Assembly (NCBI GenBank): GCA_018648805.1
Contig: JABGQM010000030.1
Span: 1-51,033 of the forward strand
Length of the DNA stretch: 51,033 bases
Source of the DNA: Verrucomicrobiota bacterium
GTDB lineage: Bacteria; Verrucomicrobiota; Kiritimatiellia; UBA8416; JABMPJ01
Direction of reading: 5' to 3'
Part shown: positions 1 to 9,050 of the stretch, piece by piece
How positions within the stretch are numbered: the first letter of the stretch is position 1
Layout of the letters: every line of letters begins with the position of its first letter
Notes under the pieces: model-generated
What the model was told of the DNA's origin: nothing
Databases searched by the model: none
The model's input: the letters and a program-made list of their open reading frames with translations, nothing else
Position numbers and translations under genes: made by a program

Positions 1-133
1 CGACTTTGTAGTGCCACAGAAAGTCCGGTCGTTGATATGCAACGACTTACGCGTTCGGATGAGAAACTTGGGTTAGGGTTTAAGATACAGTGGGCATTCG
101 CCGGTATTATTGTCCCCTTTGACGGGTGTGGCG

Positions 134-1720
134 TCAGTCAGTCGGCGCCCCCATGGTACGGCACCAGCCGCGCACGAAGTCGCGGGAGAGAGGGTCCACA
201 GTGTGATCCGGCAGCGATCGGGCCGACGCGGTCAGCGTCTCTATCCATGGCCTGGTCGCATAGAGCGCACTGCCCGCCTCTTGCCATACAGGGAAGAATC
301 CTAGAACGGCCAGGTCGGCACTTGTGACTTGTGTGTCGGTATTCTTCAGGATCACAAAATCGGTGTGATAGGCCTCGACTAGCCGTGTCCAGTTGTCGCC
401 CTTTTTGTAAAAGAAATTGTGATTCTCGTCGAATGTATGCTCCGGAAAGGTCTCTTCATAGCGACCGTCAATCGACACCAGCACGTCGGGGTGCAGTCGC
501 CACGCGGCGTAACTGCCCCAGTGGAACGGCACCACCAGGTTGCCCTTTGCCCCCGCACGGCGCAGGATATCTACTTCGCGTACCGGGTATGATCCAACCG
601 GCGCCAGCACCTGCAGTGAAGCATCCGGCAGATAGTTGCCGGCTACCCATATGGCACTGGCCGCGCAGAGAGCCAGTGTGATCCACCCGGCTGCCACCCG
701 TCGTCGTGCGGCCGACAGCCGGCCGCCCAGAGTTCGGCACAACGCCAGCAGGTAATCCGGGCCGAAAGCGGCCACGGCCACGGCGAAGAAGGGTCCGTGC
801 CTGCGGTGACGCCAACCCAAGTAGGCGGTTATCCCCAGGATGGCCAGCCGGACCACATCATGTTCTCCCCGCTTGCTCTTCCATGCGAAAATCATAACCA
901 GGACGAAAAGCGCAAACAGCAGCCGAAACCCAATGAAGGTGTCCCATCCGAACAGGGGAAGGGGCTGCCATTCGGTGATCGTGGCCCGTTCGTGGAGCAG
1001 GGCTGGCGCCAGGTATCTCCAGAAACGGAAACCATATGGATTGACCAGTGTGCCTATCAGCGACATCAGGCCAGCGAGTATCCAGCGCAGCGGGTGTTGG
1101 CGTCTCCAGAGGGCCCAGGCGATGTAGATCCCGAACACACCGAGTCCGGCCACAAAGCCCCCATGTACGTTGGTCCAGAAGATAAAGAGTGGCGGCAACA
1201 CCGCCAGTGGCCAGCGCGCGCCGGCGCGCATTCTCTCGAAGCACAGAAGGATCAATGCGAAGAGGGCATAGGTAAAGGCGTGACTCCGTATGACGGGCGT
1301 GTAGCCGTGCAGCAATACAATGGCGCATGGCACCGCCACGGCGATGACGGCATACACGGACCGGCACCGCCGATAAGCCACCGTCATGGCCAGGCCAAGG
1401 GCCATCAGTGCCAGGACCATCTTCAGAATCATCAGCGCCGTCGGTCCGAACCACAGGATAGCCGTGCAGAAGACGAGACCGGCGCCCCATTCGTGGTCCA
1501 CCCATGCATCGAGTACGGGGGTGTAGGCCAGGAAATCCCGTCCCGCCACCGCGTGGTATTTCCAAACATGCGCCCCGGCTACCAGTCGTGCCCAGAGGTC
1601 CGAATCGGCCAGGTTATGGTAGGCCAGTGCAGCGATCAGCGACAACGTCCCCAGTACCAGGGACAAGGCGAGCATCACGCGTTCACGTACGACTGTTCGG
1701 CTATTGACTATAACGCCCAT
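134..1720 (-). CDS. polytopic membrane protein, probable GT-C-like glycosyltransferase
   Basis: A 528-residue protein with about ten hydrophobic segments over residues 15-360, followed by a soluble C-terminal part of about 150 residues. The N-terminal external loop has DSDLWARL and, further on, WVDHEW. The C-terminal part has SIDGRYEETFPE. This arrangement (acidic DxDLW loop, DHEW, then an IDGRYE segment) is the one I associate with uncharacterised GT-C-like membrane proteins that resemble lipid-linked-sugar transferases. The catalytic role is inferred from architecture only. An internal ATG at residue 16, just before the first hydrophobic stretch, is an alternative start. The gene is divergent from comM, so the 240-bp gap must hold promoters for both. 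No neighbour defines a substrate. Confidence 0.7.
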   Translation of the reverse strand: MGVIVNSRTVVRERVMLALSLVLGTLSLIAALAYHNLADSDLWARLVAGAHVWKYHAVAGRDFLAYTPVLDAWVDHEWGAGLVFCTAILWFGPTALMILKMVLALMALGLAMTVAYRRCRSVYAVIAVAVPCAIVLLHGYTPVIRSHAFTYALFALILLCFERMRAGARWPLAVLPPLFIFWTNVHGGFVAGLGVFGIYIAWALWRRQHPLRWILAGLMSLIGTLVNPYGFRFWRYLAPALLHERATITEWQPLPLFGWDTFIGFRLLFALFVLVMIFAWKSKRGEHDVVRLAILGITAYLGWRHRRHGPFFAVAVAAFGPDYLLALCRTLGGRLSAARRRVAAGWITLALCAASAIWVAGNYLPDASLQVLAPVGSYPVREVDILRRAGAKGNLVVPFHWGSYAAWRLHPDVLVSIDGRYEETFPEHTFDENHNFFYKKGDNWTRLVEAYHTDFVILKNTDTQVTSADLAVLGFFPVWQEAGSALYATRPWIETLTASARSLPDHTVDPLSRDFVRGWCRTMGAPTD

Positions 1721-1854
1721 CGATATTGACGAATCCTGCTGATAAGAATTTCACTTTTCCGAGCCCCGGGAGAACACGTCTGCTGCAGCACCTGAAGTCC
1801 ACAATGCTTGGTTAAAGCATGCGAGGAACCATGTTCCGGGGTCAAGAGAATTCA

Positions 1855-1884
1855 GGGCTGAGCTGGGCTGAGCTGGGCTGAGCT
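1855..1884. repeat. three perfect tandem copies of GGGCTGAGCT
   Basis: Three uninterrupted 10-bp units lie in the divergent gap between the membrane protein and comM. About 15 nt downstream, at 1900-1937, is a stretch reading CATTGGACATTCC and later GTCAATATTCAATG. It resembles the arm words of the CAATATCC hairpin family found elsewhere in the window. No paired left arm is visible. Confidence 0.75.
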
Positions 1885-1959
1885 GGCGCCGAGCTTCTGC
1901 ATTGGACATTCCCCGTTCAATAGTCAATATTCAATGCTTACGTCCAAGGGGAGGCAAGC

Positions 1960-3498
1960 ATGCTGGCTAAAGTGAATTCCTGCGCGGTGTATGGCGTCGA
2001 TGCGTACCCGGTTGAGATCGAAGTGAACGCGGCCAACCGCGGGGATCCGCAGATCGTCATCGTGGGCCTGCCCGATGCCGCGGTAAAAGAGAGCAAGGAC
2101 CGCGTCTACACGGCCCTCACGAATTCCGGCTATCGGCCCCATATAGGGAGAACCACCGTCAATCTGGCTCCCGCCGATATCAAGAAGGAGGGACCGATTT
2201 TCGATCTACCCATCGCATTGGGCCTGCTGGCGGCGATGGAGGATATCGAGCCGCAGAAGTTTGCGCACCTGGCCATGGTCGGCGAACTGGCCTTGAGTGG
2301 CGACGTCCGACGCGTGAAGGGCGTGCTCCCTATCGCCATGCGTGCCCGTGAAGAAGGTTTGGCCGGCATCATCGTTCCCTTTGACAATGCCGAAGAAGCG
2401 GCCGTCGTGGAGGGGCTTAACGTCTACCCGGTGCGCACGTTGCGTGAAGCGGCCGATATGCTCGATGGCGGCGGACTGCCCGAGCCGTGTCGCGTGGGCC
2501 TTGACCTGCTGACCAAGGGTCTCGATGGTTATGTTGAGGACTACGCCGATGTCAAAGGCCAGGAGCAGGCCAAGCGCGCGATGGAAGTAGCGGTCAGCGG
2601 CGGCCATAACGTCCTCATGATCGGACCGCCGGGCACGGGCAAGACCATGCTGGCCAAACGGATTCCCTCAATCCTGCCGCCCCTCCATCTGGAGGAGGCG
2701 CTCGAGACAACCAAGATTCATAGCATTGCCGGGAACCTTCCGGCGCACGAGGCGCTGGTGACCACACGGCCGTTCCGTTCGCCGCATCACACCATCTCCG
2801 ATGCCGGCCTGCTGGGTGGCGGCGCGCATCCGGTGCCGGGCGAGGTGAGCCTGGCCCATCGCGGGGTGCTCTTCCTGGATGAGTTGCCCGAGTTTCACCG
2901 CAACGTGCTTGAAGTGTTGCGTCAGCCGCTGGAGGATGGACAGGTGACCGTGTCGCGTGCTGCGGCAAGCGTGACGTTTCCCTGTCAGTTTATGCTCGTG
3001 GCGGCGATGAACCCTTGTCCGTGTGGTTTTTTTGGCGACGCCAAACGCGAGTGCCGTTGCAGCGACCGGCAGGTGCAGACCTACCGCAACAAGATCTCGG
3101 GGCCGCTGTTGGATCGCATAGATATCCACATCGAAGTGCCCACGATTGAGTATGCTCAACTCTCTGCCCTGGAGGCCGGCGAGCCGTCGGCCCGAATCCG
3201 CAGTCGGGTGACACAGGCGCGGCGCGTACAGCAGACGCGCTTTCGTGAGGTGGAGGGCCTCCACTGCAATTCCGAGATGGGCGCGCGCAACCTGCAGACC
3301 TACTGCCGGCTCGAGGCCGAGGCACAGGGGATGCTGCGTGGCGCGATCGAGGAACTCAACTTCAGTGCACGGGCGTATGACCGCATCCTGAAGGTCTCGC
3401 GCACGATCGCCGACCTGGCCGGCAGCGATACCATTCAGTCCGACCACGTCTTCGAAGCCATCCAGTACCGTACCCTTGATCGCCAGCTGTGGGTGTAG
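1960..3498 (+). CDS. comM: YifB/ComM family Mg-chelatase-like AAA+ ATPase
   Basis: A 512-residue protein, the usual length for the family. It has an N-terminal Lon-protease-like S5 fold domain (residues 1-165), then the Mg-chelatase-type AAA+ core with Walker A GPPGTGKT at residues 222-229, Walker B LFLDEL near residue 310, the motif NPCPCG, and a C-terminal helical domain. In transformable bacteria ComM is a helicase that drives branch migration of incoming DNA during recombination. The family is also widespread where competence is unknown. The start is supported by a strong ribosome-binding site (AAGGGGAGG, 1946-1954). It is followed after 4 nt by the phosphofructokinase gene, so the two are probably co-transcribed. 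Confidence 0.95.
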   Translation: MLAKVNSCAVYGVDAYPVEIEVNAANRGDPQIVIVGLPDAAVKESKDRVYTALTNSGYRPHIGRTTVNLAPADIKKEGPIFDLPIALGLLAAMEDIEPQKFAHLAMVGELALSGDVRRVKGVLPIAMRAREEGLAGIIVPFDNAEEAAVVEGLNVYPVRTLREAADMLDGGGLPEPCRVGLDLLTKGLDGYVEDYADVKGQEQAKRAMEVAVSGGHNVLMIGPPGTGKTMLAKRIPSILPPLHLEEALETTKIHSIAGNLPAHEALVTTRPFRSPHHTISDAGLLGGGAHPVPGEVSLAHRGVLFLDELPEFHRNVLEVLRQPLEDGQVTVSRAAASVTFPCQFMLVAAMNPCPCGFFGDAKRECRCSDRQVQTYRNKISGPLLDRIDIHIEVPTIEYAQLSALEAGEPSARIRSRVTQARRVQQTRFREVEGLHCNSEMGARNLQTYCRLEAEAQGMLRGAIEELNFSARAYDRILKVSRTIADLAGSDTIQSDHVFEAIQYRTLDRQLWV

Positions 3499-3502
3499 CA
3501 CG

Positions 3503-4786
3503 ATGAAGATGAATGCCCTCGTGGCACAGTCGGGCGGTCCTTCACCGGTGATCAACGCCTCGCTGCAGGGCGTCATCGAGGGGTGCCGCGCCTATCCCGG
3601 CCGGATCGACACGCTCTATGCCGCCTGGCACGGTATCGAAGGTGTACTCAACGAGGAACTGATCAATCTCTATGCACAGGATCCGGCTGAACTGGCCCAG
3701 CTCCAGCACACCCCGGCTTCGGGTGCGATTGGGACCTGTCGCTACAAGCTGATGCCGGATCAGGAGGAGGACTTTGATCGCATCATCGAGGTCTTCCGTG
3801 CCCACGATATCGGCACGTTCCTATATATAGGGGGCAACGACTCGATGGACACGGCGCACAAGGTCTCCGATCTGGCTCACGCCAAGGGGCTCGACGTGGT
3901 CTGCACCGGTGTGCCCAAGACGATCGACAACGATGTGGGCGATGCGGCGTTCAAGGTGCTGGATCACACGCCGGGCTATGGAAGCACGGCGCGCTACTGG
4001 GCCAGCATCATCCGCGACACCAACGAGGAGAATCGGGGCATGTGTCCCTCCGAGTGTGTGGCGGTGTTGCAGGCCATGGGTCGCACGGCGGGGTTCATCC
4101 CAGCCGCGGCGCGGCTGGCCGATCCGCAGCGCGAGATGCCGCTTCAGATCTACATGGCTGAGGCGCACCACACGCTTGAATCACTGCATGAGAATGTCAA
4201 CCGGCAGCTGCGTGAATCGGGACGTTGCATCGCGGTCGTGAGCGAGGGGGTTGATGTTGGCGGACTGGGTGAGGCGCACGACGGGTTTGGGCACATTGAA
4301 TATGGTGCGAGCAAGACCTGTGCGGCGCAGGTTGTGGCGAGTTACTTGAACGACCACGGGCTGGCCGCGCGGGGTCAGGCCACCTGGCAGGTGCCGGGGG
4401 TGCTGCAACGCTCGATGTCGGCCCATCAGTCGACCGTCGATCGAGATGAGGCAGTGGCTGTGGGGCGCCACGCCGTGGAAGTGGCCATGGAGCAAGGCAC
4501 CGGCTACATGGCCACGATCGTGCGTGCGCCCGGTGGGCCCTATCGCGCGGTCTACGCGCACGCGCCGCTTGAACTGATTGCCAACTCGTTCCGGCCGCTG
4601 CCGCCGGCGTGGATCACGCCGGACGGTCTGGATGTGACCGATGACTTCATTCGCTATGCCCGTCCGCTCATCGGTGAGGCACCCGCCCCGGCCGGTACGA
4701 GTGAGCGCTTCGCGCGACTGGCTATCCGTTTTATCGAGAAGCGTTTGCCGGCCTACACGCCGATGCGCTGTCGGCCACCCCTGTAG
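3503..4786 (+). CDS. pfp: pyrophosphate-dependent 6-phosphofructokinase
   Basis: A 427-residue phosphofructokinase. It carries GGNDSMDTA near residue 110 and VPKTIDND near residue 135. The acidic residue after GGN and the lysine in PKTIDND are the two positions that distinguish pyrophosphate-using enzymes from ATP-using ones, whose versions read GGDGS and PGTIDND. It phosphorylates fructose 6-phosphate with PPi and can run reversibly, saving ATP in glycolysis. ATG 3503 was chosen because it begins directly at the conserved beta strand (MNALVAQSGGPSPVIN) and lies 4 nt after the comM stop. The longer frame from 3476 would overlap comM. Confidence 0.93.
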   Translation: MKMNALVAQSGGPSPVINASLQGVIEGCRAYPGRIDTLYAAWHGIEGVLNEELINLYAQDPAELAQLQHTPASGAIGTCRYKLMPDQEEDFDRIIEVFRAHDIGTFLYIGGNDSMDTAHKVSDLAHAKGLDVVCTGVPKTIDNDVGDAAFKVLDHTPGYGSTARYWASIIRDTNEENRGMCPSECVAVLQAMGRTAGFIPAAARLADPQREMPLQIYMAEAHHTLESLHENVNRQLRESGRCIAVVSEGVDVGGLGEAHDGFGHIEYGASKTCAAQVVASYLNDHGLAARGQATWQVPGVLQRSMSAHQSTVDRDEAVAVGRHAVEVAMEQGTGYMATIVRAPGGPYRAVYAHAPLELIANSFRPLPPAWITPDGLDVTDDFIRYARPLIGEAPAPAGTSERFARLAIRFIEKRLPAYTPMRCRPPL

Positions 4787-4844
4787 CGGCGGGCTGGCTC
4801 GGCATGCTTACTATAATAGAGGAAGAAGAGCCGCAAGAGGAAAG

Positions 4845-5231
4845 ATGATGAAGTGTGAACTCGTATTGATTGTCGGGATGCTGCTCCTGGTCTCCTGTAC
4901 ACACACAGGTTGGCGGGATGACCCGAAGGCGTGGCACAAAGTTGAACTCAACTTGGATCGAGTGGATCCTGAAGGGTTACGCGGACCGTCCAACGGCAAG
5001 GTGGCGGTGGCCTACGAGTTCTGCATTCCCAATACGGACCGCTGCAAGCGGGAGGTGCGCACCATCGACTCCACCGTCCAGTTTATGGCTGGATCGCGCG
5101 GTCGGATTGGTTGCGGCAAGGGCGAGTGTCTCTGTATCGGATCGACCCACCAGGCGAACTACCGTTCGGTGTTGCGTGCTCTCGCGCGGTTGTCGTACAT
5201 AGAGCGTATCACCGAGTGCTATTTCGAGTAG
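4845..5231 (+). CDS. small predicted lipoprotein, unknown function
   Basis: The start is at the paired ATG codons 4845/4848, after the purine-rich AGAGGAAAG. The 128-residue product begins with a hydrophobic segment and a lipobox-like LLVSC (cysteine near residue 17), so it should be lipid-anchored. The mature part has six further cysteines, including CIPNTDRC and CGKGECLC, suggesting disulphides or metal binding. A TATAAT box lies at 4812-4817, 27 nt upstream, but without a convincing -35. I do not recognise the family. A longer in-frame extension back to 4641 overlaps the phosphofructokinase gene and is discarded. Confidence 0.7.
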   Translation: MMKCELVLIVGMLLLVSCTHTGWRDDPKAWHKVELNLDRVDPEGLRGPSNGKVAVAYEFCIPNTDRCKREVRTIDSTVQFMAGSRGRIGCGKGECLCIGSTHQANYRSVLRALARLSYIERITECYFE

Positions 5232-5258
5232 GGCCGAGGCGCTATGGCGGTGCTGACC

Positions 5259-5837
5259 TCAGGGCTGTTTCGCCAGCGCCTTGATGTCCCGGTAGCGATA
5301 GCACTCCGTGGTATGGTCGTTAACCATACCGACGGCCTGCATGAAGGCGTAGCAGATCGTGGAGCCCACGAAGTTGAAGCCGCGTGCTTTCAGATCCTTG
5401 CTCAGCAGATCGGAAAGCTCGGTCTTGGCCGGTAGATCCTGCATAGATGTCCATTGGTTCTGGAGGGGCACACCTTCCACGTAGCGCCAGAGGAAGGCGT
5501 CGAGAGATCCATATTCCTCGATAATGGCCAGTGTGCCGCGGGCATTCTTGATGGCCGATTCGATCTTAAGCCGGTTGCGTACGATGCCCGCGTCGCCCAG
5601 AAGCCGGGTCTTATCCCGCTGCGTATAGCGGGCGATACGCGCATAGTCAAAGCCATGAAACGCTTCTTGGTAGTTGGCTTGCTTCTTGAGGATCGTCAGC
5701 CAGCTCAAGCCGGCCTGAGCACCTTCCAGGATCAGGAACTCAAAGAGGTGCCGGTCGTCATGTACGGGCACACCCCACACCTCGTCATGATAGGTCACAT
5801 ATAGTGGATCATCGCCGCACCATTCACATCTCTGCAT
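5259..5837 (-). CDS. tag: DNA-3-methyladenine glycosylase I
   Basis: A 192-residue enzyme that removes 3-methyladenine from alkylated DNA as the first step of base excision repair. The zinc snap ligands are all present at the standard numbers: Cys4, His17, His175 and Cys179. The base-recognition residues Tyr16, Glu38 and Trp46 are also in place (YHDEVWG and LEGAQAGLSW). It converges with the small lipoprotein gene, with a gap of only 27 nt. Upstream is the ygbA-like gene on the same strand, separated by a 38-nt palindrome. Confidence 0.97.
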   Translation of the reverse strand: MQRCEWCGDDPLYVTYHDEVWGVPVHDDRHLFEFLILEGAQAGLSWLTILKKQANYQEAFHGFDYARIARYTQRDKTRLLGDAGIVRNRLKIESAIKNARGTLAIIEEYGSLDAFLWRYVEGVPLQNQWTSMQDLPAKTELSDLLSKDLKARGFNFVGSTICYAFMQAVGMVNDHTTECYRYRDIKALAKQP

Positions 5838-5903
5838 TGGGCCTCTCCGGTTGCGTGTGCGTCAAGCGCACTCACTTATTATCCAGGTGAATCTGATCGT
5901 TAT

Positions 5904-5941
5904 CTTACATACAGAAGTGCGATCGCACTTCTGTGTGTAAG
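5904..5941. promoter_or_regulatory. 38-nt near-perfect palindrome centred on GCGATCGC
   Basis: The two halves of 19 nt are complementary except at one position. The centre is GCGATCGC (5919-5926). It lies between the ygbA-like stop (5954) and the tag start (5837), so on the minus strand it follows ygbA and precedes tag. A run of five T follows it on the plus strand only, so it does not look like a minus-strand intrinsic terminator. It could be an operator for tag, an mRNA-stabilising hairpin, or a bidirectional terminator. Confidence 0.6.
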
Positions 5942-5953
5942 GTTTTTAAGGGG

Positions 5954-6265
5954 TTAAGACGGTGGGCGGGAGCGCTTATCGTGTATCAGGTGGCGGACGC
6001 CCTGGACCGGGTGGTGCAGGAGCATACGCGGGCCGGCGTAGCGCATCACGGCGGTGATGCGCTTGCGCATGTCAGGGCGGTAGCAGTGAATGGGGCATTG
6101 ACGGCAGGTCGGCTTGTCGTCGCCGTAGGGGCAGGCCGCCAGGCGGGCGCGGGCGTAGGCGAGGAGATCGGTGCAGTCGGCGCAGAGCGGATCCGGGTGG
6201 CCCTGTCCTTTGCAGTACAGCGCGATCATGGACCCCAGCGATTCCTGTTCTGTCTGTATGCTCAT
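5954..6265 (-). CDS. ygbA: YgbA-like protein (nitrous oxide-stimulated promoter family)
   Basis: A 103-residue cysteine-rich protein. Cysteines occur at C..C..C, CPYGDDKPTCRQC and CPIHCYRP, followed by the strongly conserved MRKRITAVMRYAGPRM. The pattern matches E. coli YgbA, whose gene is repressed by NsrR and induced by nitric oxide and which is linked to recovery from nitrosative stress. The cysteines may bind metal. Only family membership is claimed; I did not identify an NsrR operator in the 240-bp gap shared with aroC. Its position next to a DNA alkylation repair gene is suggestive of a damage-response grouping but may be fortuitous. Confidence 0.8.
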   Translation of the reverse strand: MSIQTEQESLGSMIALYCKGQGHPDPLCADCTDLLAYARARLAACPYGDDKPTCRQCPIHCYRPDMRKRITAVMRYAGPRMLLHHPVQGVRHLIHDKRSRPPS

Positions 6266-6420
6266 ATCGAGATCAGCTCCACTATGCTCTCATGACGCAC
6301 CCCACCTGTGGGGCCGTCCCAAGCGTGCCCGAAACGAGTGTCGCCTGTTCGTGCGGTAACACGCAACGCTCAATTCAGTCTGACCGTGATGGACCGGCCA
6401 CGCTGGCGGGGAGATCCACG

Positions 6421-6449
6421 TTGTGTTCGCAGGGGACGGTGTCTATACT
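6421..6449 (+). promoter_or_regulatory. predicted sigma70-type promoter of aroC
   Basis: TTGTGT at 6421-6426, a 17-nt spacer, then TATACT at 6444-6449, about 60 nt before the aroC start. The -10 box differs from consensus at one position. Confidence 0.55.
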
Positions 6450-6509
6450 CGGGCACGTTGGTTTGGGCCGGTTGAGTGGGGCGGTACGCTGTTGCTTTGA
6501 GGTGAGATT

Positions 6510-7577
6510 ATGGGTAGTTCATTTGGAACGGGTTTTCGGGTGTCGACGTTTGGCGAGTCACACGGGGTGGGGGTGGGTGCCATCGTGGATGGATGTCCGG
6601 CCCAGGTGGAGGTGTCGCTCGAGGCGATCCAGGCCCAGGCGGACCGCCGCAAGCCGGGGCAGAGCGACCTGACGACGCAGCGCATGGAGGCCGACAAGGT
6701 TGAGATTCTCTCCGGTGTGCAGCACGGCAAGACGCTGGGTACGCCGATTGGCCTGCTGGTTAAGAACTATGACCAGCGTCCGGGCGACTACGGCGAGGTG
6801 CTGGACGCACCGCGTCCGTCACATGCGGATTTCACCTACCTTAAGAAGTATGGCGTCAAGGCCAAGAGCGGTGGCGGCCGCGCCAGTGCACGTGAGACGG
6901 CGGCACGGGTTGCCGCGGGCGCGCTGGCCGAGCAGTACCTGCAGCAGCTCTGCGGGATCGAGATCGTGGCGTGGGTGAACAGTGTGGGCGCTATCGGGTC
7001 GGACGTGGACGTGAACAGCGTGACGCGGGCCGATGTCGATACGCGTGCGGTACGCTGTCCGGACCCGGCCGCTGCGGACGCCATGGAGGCCCGCATCCGC
7101 GAGGTGCGCGATGAGGGCGATTCGATTGGTGGCACGCTGATGTGTGTCTGTCGCAACGTGCCGGCGGGGTGGGGTGAACCTATCTTCGATAAGGCCGAGG
7201 CCCTGCTGGCGCAGGCGATGCTTTCGATTCCGGCCTGCAAGGCTTTCGAAATCGGCTCGGGTTTTGCCGGGACTGAGCTGCGCGGGTCGCAGCACAACGA
7301 TCCGTTCACAGGCGGCGCGACCGAGCTGGGCACGAGCACCAACAACAGTGGCGGGGTGCAGGGCGGCATTACGAATGGAATGCCGATTGTGTTTCGCGTG
7401 GCCTTCAAGCCGCCGGCGACGATCAGCCGGCCGCAGGAAACCGTTGATTACGAAGGGAATGCCGTGACGCTGCAGGTGACGCAGGGGCGGCATGATCCCT
7501 GTGTGGTGCCGCGCGCGGTGCCCATTGTAGAGGCGATGGCGGCGCTCGTTCTAGCGGACCTCGCGCGCCAAGTGTGA
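6510..7577 (+). CDS. aroC: chorismate synthase
   Basis: A 355-residue enzyme that converts 5-enolpyruvylshikimate 3-phosphate to chorismate using reduced FMN, the last step of the shikimate pathway. The N-terminus carries FGESHG and the following [22 protein letters not shown] and [19 protein letters not shown] are intact, as is the C-terminal [17 protein letters not shown]. Length is normal for the long bacterial form. The start ATG lies just after a purine-rich GAGGTGAG. A word-built hairpin element separates it from tgt, so co-transcription with tgt is possible but would have to read through that structure. Confidence 0.98.
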   Translation: MGSSFGTGFRVSTFGESHGVGVGAIVDGCPAQVEVSLEAIQAQADRRKPGQSDLTTQRMEADKVEILSGVQHGKTLGTPIGLLVKNYDQRPGDYGEVLDAPRPSHADFTYLKKYGVKAKSGGGRASARETAARVAAGALAEQYLQQLCGIEIVAWVNSVGAIGSDVDVNSVTRADVDTRAVRCPDPAAADAMEARIREVRDEGDSIGGTLMCVCRNVPAGWGEPIFDKAEALLAQAMLSIPACKAFEIGSGFAGTELRGSQHNDPFTGGATELGTSTNNSGGVQGGITNGMPIVFRVAFKPPATISRPQETVDYEGNAVTLQVTQGRHDPCVVPRAVPIVEAMAALVLADLARQV

Positions 7578-7587
7578 GGGAGTGTTG

Positions 7588-7691
7588 ACCACGGATGGCA
7601 CGGATGTACACGGATGGCGCCTGACGGCGCTTGGGATATGTTGCGGCCCGGCGGAGCCGGGCCATCCGTGTACATCCGTGTAATCCGTGGT
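7588..7691. repeat. inverted-repeat element, CACGGATG word family
   Basis: The left arm 7588-7618 and right arm 7661-7691 are each 31 nt and complementary at 29 positions. Each arm is three copies of a word close to CACGGATG. Between them is a second perfect hairpin, GGCCCGGC (7645-7652) with GCCGGGCC (7656-7663). The right arm ends 33 nt before the tgt start codon. Neither arm encodes anything. Confidence 0.9.
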
Positions 7692-7724
7692 TTGATTTTT
7701 CTCCGTAGTGGAAAGGGAGCTTAG

Positions 7725-8876
7725 GTGAATTCACCGGGTACATTTGAGATTCTGGCCACTGATGGCGGGACGCAGGCGCGGTGCGGGCGACTGTGGACGG
7801 CACACGGCGCGTTCGAGACGCCGGCCTTTATGCCGGTCGGGACGCAGGCGACGGTCAAGACGATGGCGCCGTGGGAGCTGGGCGAGCTCAAGGTCCAGGT
7901 CATCCTGGGCAATACCTACCACCTCAACATCCGTCCCGGCATGGAGATCATGGCGGCCTGTGGCGGCCTGCACTCCTTTATGGGGTGGGAGGGGCCGATC
8001 CTGACCGACAGCGGCGGCTACCAGGTCTTCAGTCTGGCCAAGCTGCGCAAGATCCGTGATGACGGGGTGGAGTTCAGTTCGCACATCGACGGCAGCCGCA
8101 TCTTTCTGGGTCCGAAGGAAACGATGGAGATTCAGCGGGTGCTGGGTTCGGATATCGCGATGGTTTTGGATGAGTGTCCGCCCTATCCCTGTGACCGGGA
8201 TTACGCTTGTAAATCGGTATCGAAGTCCATAGCATGGGCGGCTCTTTGTTCGGAGCAGGAGCGTGCTCCGGGACAATTGGTGTTCGGAATTGTACAGGGC
8301 GGTGTTTACACCGATCTGCGCGAACAGTGTGCACGGGCGTTGGTGGATATCGGCTTTGACGGGTATGCCATCGGCGGGGTGAGCGTGGGCGAGCCCGATG
8401 TCGTGTTGCGCCAGGGCGTAGAGGACTCGATTGGGATTCTGCCGGTTGAGAAGCCGCGCTACCTGATGGGTGTGGGGCGCATGGACCAGATTCTGGACGC
8501 GGTGGCGGATGGCGTAGACATGTTTGATTGCGTGATGCCGACGCGGTATGCGCGCAACGGAACGGCGTTTACGCGCGTGGGGCGCTACCCGGTCAAGGCT
8601 GGGGCGTACAAGCAGGATCAGCAGCCGATTGAGGTCGGCTGTGAGTGCCGGGTCTGTCAGACGTTCAGTCGGGCCTACGTGCGGCACCTGCTGAATGTGG
8701 GTGAGATCCTGGGGGTTCGCCTGTTGACGGTGCACAATTTGCATCGCTACATGGAGTTTATGCGCGAGATTCGCGAGGCGATTCGTGAAGGCAATTTAGA
8801 CGGGTATCGAAGGAAAGTGAAAGAACGGCTCAGTCTTGATGCACGTGGCGGGGCGGCTGAGTTCAGTGATGGTTAA
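7725..8876 (+). CDS. tgt: tRNA-guanine(34) transglycosylase
   Basis: A 383-residue enzyme that exchanges guanine at the wobble position of GUN-anticodon tRNAs for a queuine precursor. Visible are LTDSGGYQVFSL with the substrate-binding aspartate, the GIVQGG loop, the nucleophile region DMFDCVMPTRYARNG and the zinc site CECRVC...H in the C-terminal third. The start is GTG at 7725 after GGAGCTTAG. Downstream are yajC and secDF, the usual bacterial gene order tgt-yajC-secD-secF, so this is probably one transcription unit interrupted by repeat elements. Confidence 0.97.
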   Translation: MNSPGTFEILATDGGTQARCGRLWTAHGAFETPAFMPVGTQATVKTMAPWELGELKVQVILGNTYHLNIRPGMEIMAACGGLHSFMGWEGPILTDSGGYQVFSLAKLRKIRDDGVEFSSHIDGSRIFLGPKETMEIQRVLGSDIAMVLDECPPYPCDRDYACKSVSKSIAWAALCSEQERAPGQLVFGIVQGGVYTDLREQCARALVDIGFDGYAIGGVSVGEPDVVLRQGVEDSIGILPVEKPRYLMGVGRMDQILDAVADGVDMFDCVMPTRYARNGTAFTRVGRYPVKAGAYKQDQQPIEVGCECRVCQTFSRAYVRHLLNVGEILGVRLLTVHNLHRYMEFMREIREAIREGNLDGYRRKVKERLSLDARGGAAEFSDG

Positions 8877-8896
8877 TGATTGATATGTGGTGGGGA

Positions 8897-9034
8897 TTGA
8901 ATATCCAATATCCAACAGGGAATATCCAATGATCAAGTGAGCAAGATGGGCGAATGGCGGGGCCTGAGAATGGCCATTCTCCAACCTTGCGCACTTGGAT
9001 GTTGGGAGCTCCTTGTTGGATATTGGGTGTTGAA
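8897..9034. repeat. inverted-repeat element, CAATATCC word family (copy 1)
   Basis: The left arm 8897-8945 carries CCAATATCCAACAGGGAATATCC. The right arm 8986-9034 is its imperfect complement, about 80 percent matched. The core contains a perfect 16-nt palindrome at 8966-8981, unrelated to the cores of the other copies. The right arm ends 16 nt before yajC; the yajC ribosome-binding site (AAAGAGGTAGG) starts immediately after it. Confidence 0.9.
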
Positions 9035-9050
9035 AAAGAGGTAGGAACCT

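Noticed and set aside
37..327. Plus-strand frame of 96 codons whose translation contains AGIIVPFD, identical to eight residues of ComM downstream
   Set aside because: The match does not extend on either side, most of the frame is antisense to the membrane protein gene, and no start site is visible. I treat the match as chance.
797..1729. 310-codon plus-strand frame opposite the membrane protein gene
   Set aside because: It is a shadow of the minus-strand gene in GC-rich DNA. The translation is rich in Gln, His, Gly and Pro with no signal, domain or ribosome-binding site.
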